NCBI GenBank assembly: GCA_903875815.1
Contig: CAIQXR010000117.1
Coordinates: 1 to 8,032, forward strand
Direction: 5' to 3'
Length of the DNA stretch: 8,032 nt
Source: an uncultured Actinomycetes bacterium
Lineage (GTDB): Bacteria > Actinomycetota > Actinomycetes > Nanopelagicales > Nanopelagicaceae
Shown one piece after another: positions 6,177-8,032 of this stretch. The number at the start of each line of letters is the position of its first letter. Positions within the stretch are counted from its first letter, which is position 1. Below the pieces are notes generated by a model. That model worked only from the letters and a program-made list of their open reading frames with translations, was not told the DNA's origin and searched no databases. Both the position numbers and the translations under genes were made by a program.

Positions 6177-6932
6177 ATGACGATCGCACTCGCCTTACTC
6201 GCCGGCGCATTCATTGGCAGCGTCCTCGGATTTATTGGCGCAGGTGGAGCGATGCTCTCAGTTCCGATCCTGATTTACATTTTTCACTTCACACCTATCC
6301 ACGCCTCAACAGCCGCACTTCTCGTTGTCTTCTTAGCAGCAATCTCTGGCGTCATTCCTAAAATTCGCAGTAAGAACGTTCGCATCCGCGAAGCGCTCAC
6401 TATCTCAAGCCTCGGCCTCACCACCAACGTACTGGGCTCGATCTATTCCAAGCATCTCTCACCACGTACCATCATGACTGGCTTTGCACTTGTCTTGATC
6501 TTGGCTGGCGTCTCCATGCTACGAAAGCCACTCAAGGACCAGAGCGAGAAACGGATGCCGCTTCCCGTGCTGATTTTGCTCTCATTGATCATTGGTGCAT
6601 TTACGGGAATCTTCGGCATTGGTGGTGGCTTCTTAGCGGTTCCGATCTTGGTGCTTTTTTATCACACGCCCCAGAGCAAAGCTGCCGGAACTTCACTACT
6701 GATTATTTCCGTCAACTCCACCATTGCTTTCCTTGGACATCAATCGCAATGGCGTGGCATTCAATGGCACATCCCGTTCCTCATGGCGTCGACTGCAATT
6801 CTTGTTGCGTGGTTTGCCAGTAAGTACTCAACGAAATTGCCAGCCGCAAAATTACGAATCGCTTTTGCGTGCCTGCTCTTTGCCGTCTCACTCTTTACTT
6901 TGACGAAGAACTGGTACTTCTACAAAAACTAA
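6177..6932 (+). CDS. sulfite exporter TauE/SafE family protein
   Basis: This is a 251-residue polytopic membrane protein of the TauE/SafE (DUF81) family, whose members export or import small organic and sulfur anions such as sulfite, sulfoacetate or taurine-derived compounds. The two internally repeated glycine motifs are visible: GFIGAGGAMLSVPIL (18-32) and GIFGIGGGFLAVPIL (144-158), each leading into a membrane helix. This inverted two-half arrangement and about eight hydrophobic segments fit the family length of 240-270 residues. The ATG at 6177 puts the first helix at the N-terminus as expected. No SD precedes it, and the DoxX terminator ends 18 bp upstream, so its promoter must overlap the terminator, or a leaderless mRNA or readthrough is used. 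No sulfur-metabolism genes are nearby, so the substrate cannot be assigned. The stop is 5 bp from that of the convergent MFS gene. Confidence 0.9.
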   Translation: MTIALALLAGAFIGSVLGFIGAGGAMLSVPILIYIFHFTPIHASTAALLVVFLAAISGVIPKIRSKNVRIREALTISSLGLTTNVLGSIYSKHLSPRTIMTGFALVLILAGVSMLRKPLKDQSEKRMPLPVLILLSLIIGAFTGIFGIGGGFLAVPILVLFYHTPQSKAAGTSLLIISVNSTIAFLGHQSQWRGIQWHIPFLMASTAILVAWFASKYSTKLPAAKLRIAFACLLFAVSLFTLTKNWYFYKN

Positions 6933-6937
6933 TATCG

Positions 6938-8032
6938 CTACAAGTGGGCTTTGCTGGGGCGCACTGTACGTGAGAGAAAACCGGCGGCGATCAAAACCAC
7001 ACATGGGAATGTCATAGCCACAGGAAGATTGATCAGGTCGGCTAGGTTTCCAGTAACAACTGGACCAATAAAGTAAGAGAAGATTCCAATAATTCCTACT
7101 CGTGCAATTGCTACCGAAGGTGCAATTCCGGGGATTTTTCCGGTGGCGGAGATAAAGGCAGGGACCATGGGGCCAATTCCCAAGCCAGCAATAACAAAAC
7201 CGGCATCGACAATAATGAGCGCAACGGTGGAGTTCCAAGAAGAGAGCGGAACAGCAAGTGCGATAGCGCCTCCCAATACGAGCCCTCCCACATAGCCACC
7301 AATCTTTACCACACGCTCTGCGCCAAACTTCATCATCAGATGGTCGCCGGAGAATCTGCCCACAATCATGGCAATTCCAAATGCGCCAAATGCAGTGGAA
7401 TCAAGGCCAGTAGGTATTTTCATATGTTCGTGGAGCAAGATTCCGCCCCAATCACTTGCCGCAGCTTCCGGAATGAGGCATCCCATCAGCGCTATCCCGA
7501 TCGCCCACAAGATCATGGTCTTGCGTTCAAAGAGCGGAACTTTATTACTGGTGTTCTCGCCATCACCGGCATGACCATCGAGTTCACCGGGTAGAAGGAA
7601 CTGAATCGAAGGGATGTAGATCAGAAAGGCGATAACTGCGACAGCCAAAATATTTGTGTGCGGAGAAATAACCCGTGAGAGCGAGCCGCCAATGACGACA
7701 GCAACTAGTGCGCCCACGCTCCATGCGCCATGAAAGCCCGACATATATTTACGATCAAGATGCGTCTCAATGGCGACTGCTTGGGTATTGAGAGCATTAT
7801 CCAAGCCGCCATACCCAACACCTTGAGCGAATAGTGCAATCATCAAACCGAGAAGTGAGTGGGCGCTAGCAAGTAAGCCAATTCCAATTGCCATCTCAAG
7901 TCCACAGAAGAGACTGATCCATTGCGATCCATAAGCATGAATTAACCGCCCCACAACTTGAGCGCCGATAGCAGCGCCGGCAGGTCCGCCGATAAGTGCA
8001 ATTCCAAATTGAGAATTGCTCAGACCAAGCGC
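6938..8032 (-). CDS. MFS transporter, YbjJ-like (N-terminus outside the window)
   Basis: The reading frame stays open to the window edge, giving 364 residues plus a TAG stop at 6938. The GTG at 7954 is internal, because the 26 codons before it encode family sequence (GLSNSQFGIALIGGPAGA) ending in the first inter-helix region. Compared with YbjJ-like proteins of about 400 residues, roughly 40 N-terminal residues, mainly helix 1, are missing. Landmarks in the visible part are the MFS loop V-G-R-L-I-H-A-Y-G-S (about 27-36), MSGFHGAWSVG (97-107), the central hydrophilic loop (about 148-170), PEAAASDWGG (188-197), GRFSGDHLM (225-233) and GPVVTGNLAD (323-332). These are typical of the subgroup that includes E. 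coli YbjJ; the substrate is not known. It is encoded tail-to-tail with the TauE/SafE gene. Its promoter lies beyond base 8032. Confidence 0.88.
   Translation of the reverse strand, partial: ALGLSNSQFGIALIGGPAGAAIGAQVVGRLIHAYGSQWISLFCGLEMAIGIGLLASAHSLLGLMIALFAQGVGYGGLDNALNTQAVAIETHLDRKYMSGFHGAWSVGALVAVVIGGSLSRVISPHTNILAVAVIAFLIYIPSIQFLLPGELDGHAGDGENTSNKVPLFERKTMILWAIGIALMGCLIPEAAASDWGGILLHEHMKIPTGLDSTAFGAFGIAMIVGRFSGDHLMMKFGAERVVKIGGYVGGLVLGGAIALAVPLSSWNSTVALIIVDAGFVIAGLGIGPMVPAFISATGKIPGIAPSVAIARVGIIGIFSYFIGPVVTGNLADLINLPVAMTFPCVVLIAAGFLSRTVRPSKAHL

Noticed and set aside
7954..7954. GTG as the start of the MFS gene.
   Set aside because: The frame is open to the window edge and the upstream codons encode conserved transporter sequence, so the gene is truncated by the window and not by a start here.
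1..8032. CRISPR arrays, insertion sequences, tRNA or rRNA genes, prophage or toxin-antitoxin modules.
   Set aside because: None was seen. Genes are closely packed, with no regularly spaced repeats, transposase motifs or tRNA-like cloverleaf noticed.

Overview
The window looks like chromosomal DNA from an actinobacterium (Actinomycetota) of moderate GC, roughly half by eye. The evidence is a DUF3040 membrane protein, an actinobacterial-type DnaE2 that begins with a F-T-H-L-R-V-A-S-G-Y-S block, a DUF6504 protein beside it, a mycobacterial-type LexA box (TCGAAC-N4-GTTCGA), and start codons without Shine-Dalgarno sequences but with TANNNT -10 elements placed for leaderless transcripts. The modest GC would suit a freshwater planktonic lineage, but that is inference.

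Left part, minus strand (5453 down to 58): an SOS-type DNA damage tolerance operon. It reads DUF6504 protein (126 aa), error-prone DNA polymerase DnaE2 (1103 aa), DinB/Pol IV (396 aa after start correction), then a DUF3040 membrane protein (135 aa). dnaE2 and dinB overlap by 8 bp. A perfect 18-bp palindrome, TTCGAACATATGTTCGAA, covers the DUF6504 start codon and touches the last base of its -10 element, so LexA would block the promoter directly and the mRNA would be leaderless or nearly so. No imuA or imuB is present; a Y-family polymerase with intact catalytic residues sits where a cassette of the imuA-imuB-dnaE2 kind would carry the inactive ImuB. The DUF3040 gene has an 87-bp gap before it and a -10 element exactly 7 nt from its ATG, so it is probably transcribed separately as well.

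Middle (5454-5654): a divergent intergenic region holding the SOS promoter with a second palindrome in its spacer, a GC-rich block with repeated CGCTC/GAGCG, and a plus-strand promoter for a DoxX family gene with a 12-bp palindrome over its -35.

Right part: a DoxX family membrane protein (5655-6083, +), a strong intrinsic terminator (6125-6158), a TauE/SafE family permease (6177-6932, +), and, converging with it 5 bp away, a YbjJ-like MFS transporter on the minus strand whose N-terminus lies beyond base 8032. These three are ordinary membrane proteins with no visible functional link to the polymerase operon. The most interesting feature is the compact LexA-controlled DUF6504-dnaE2-dinB unit.
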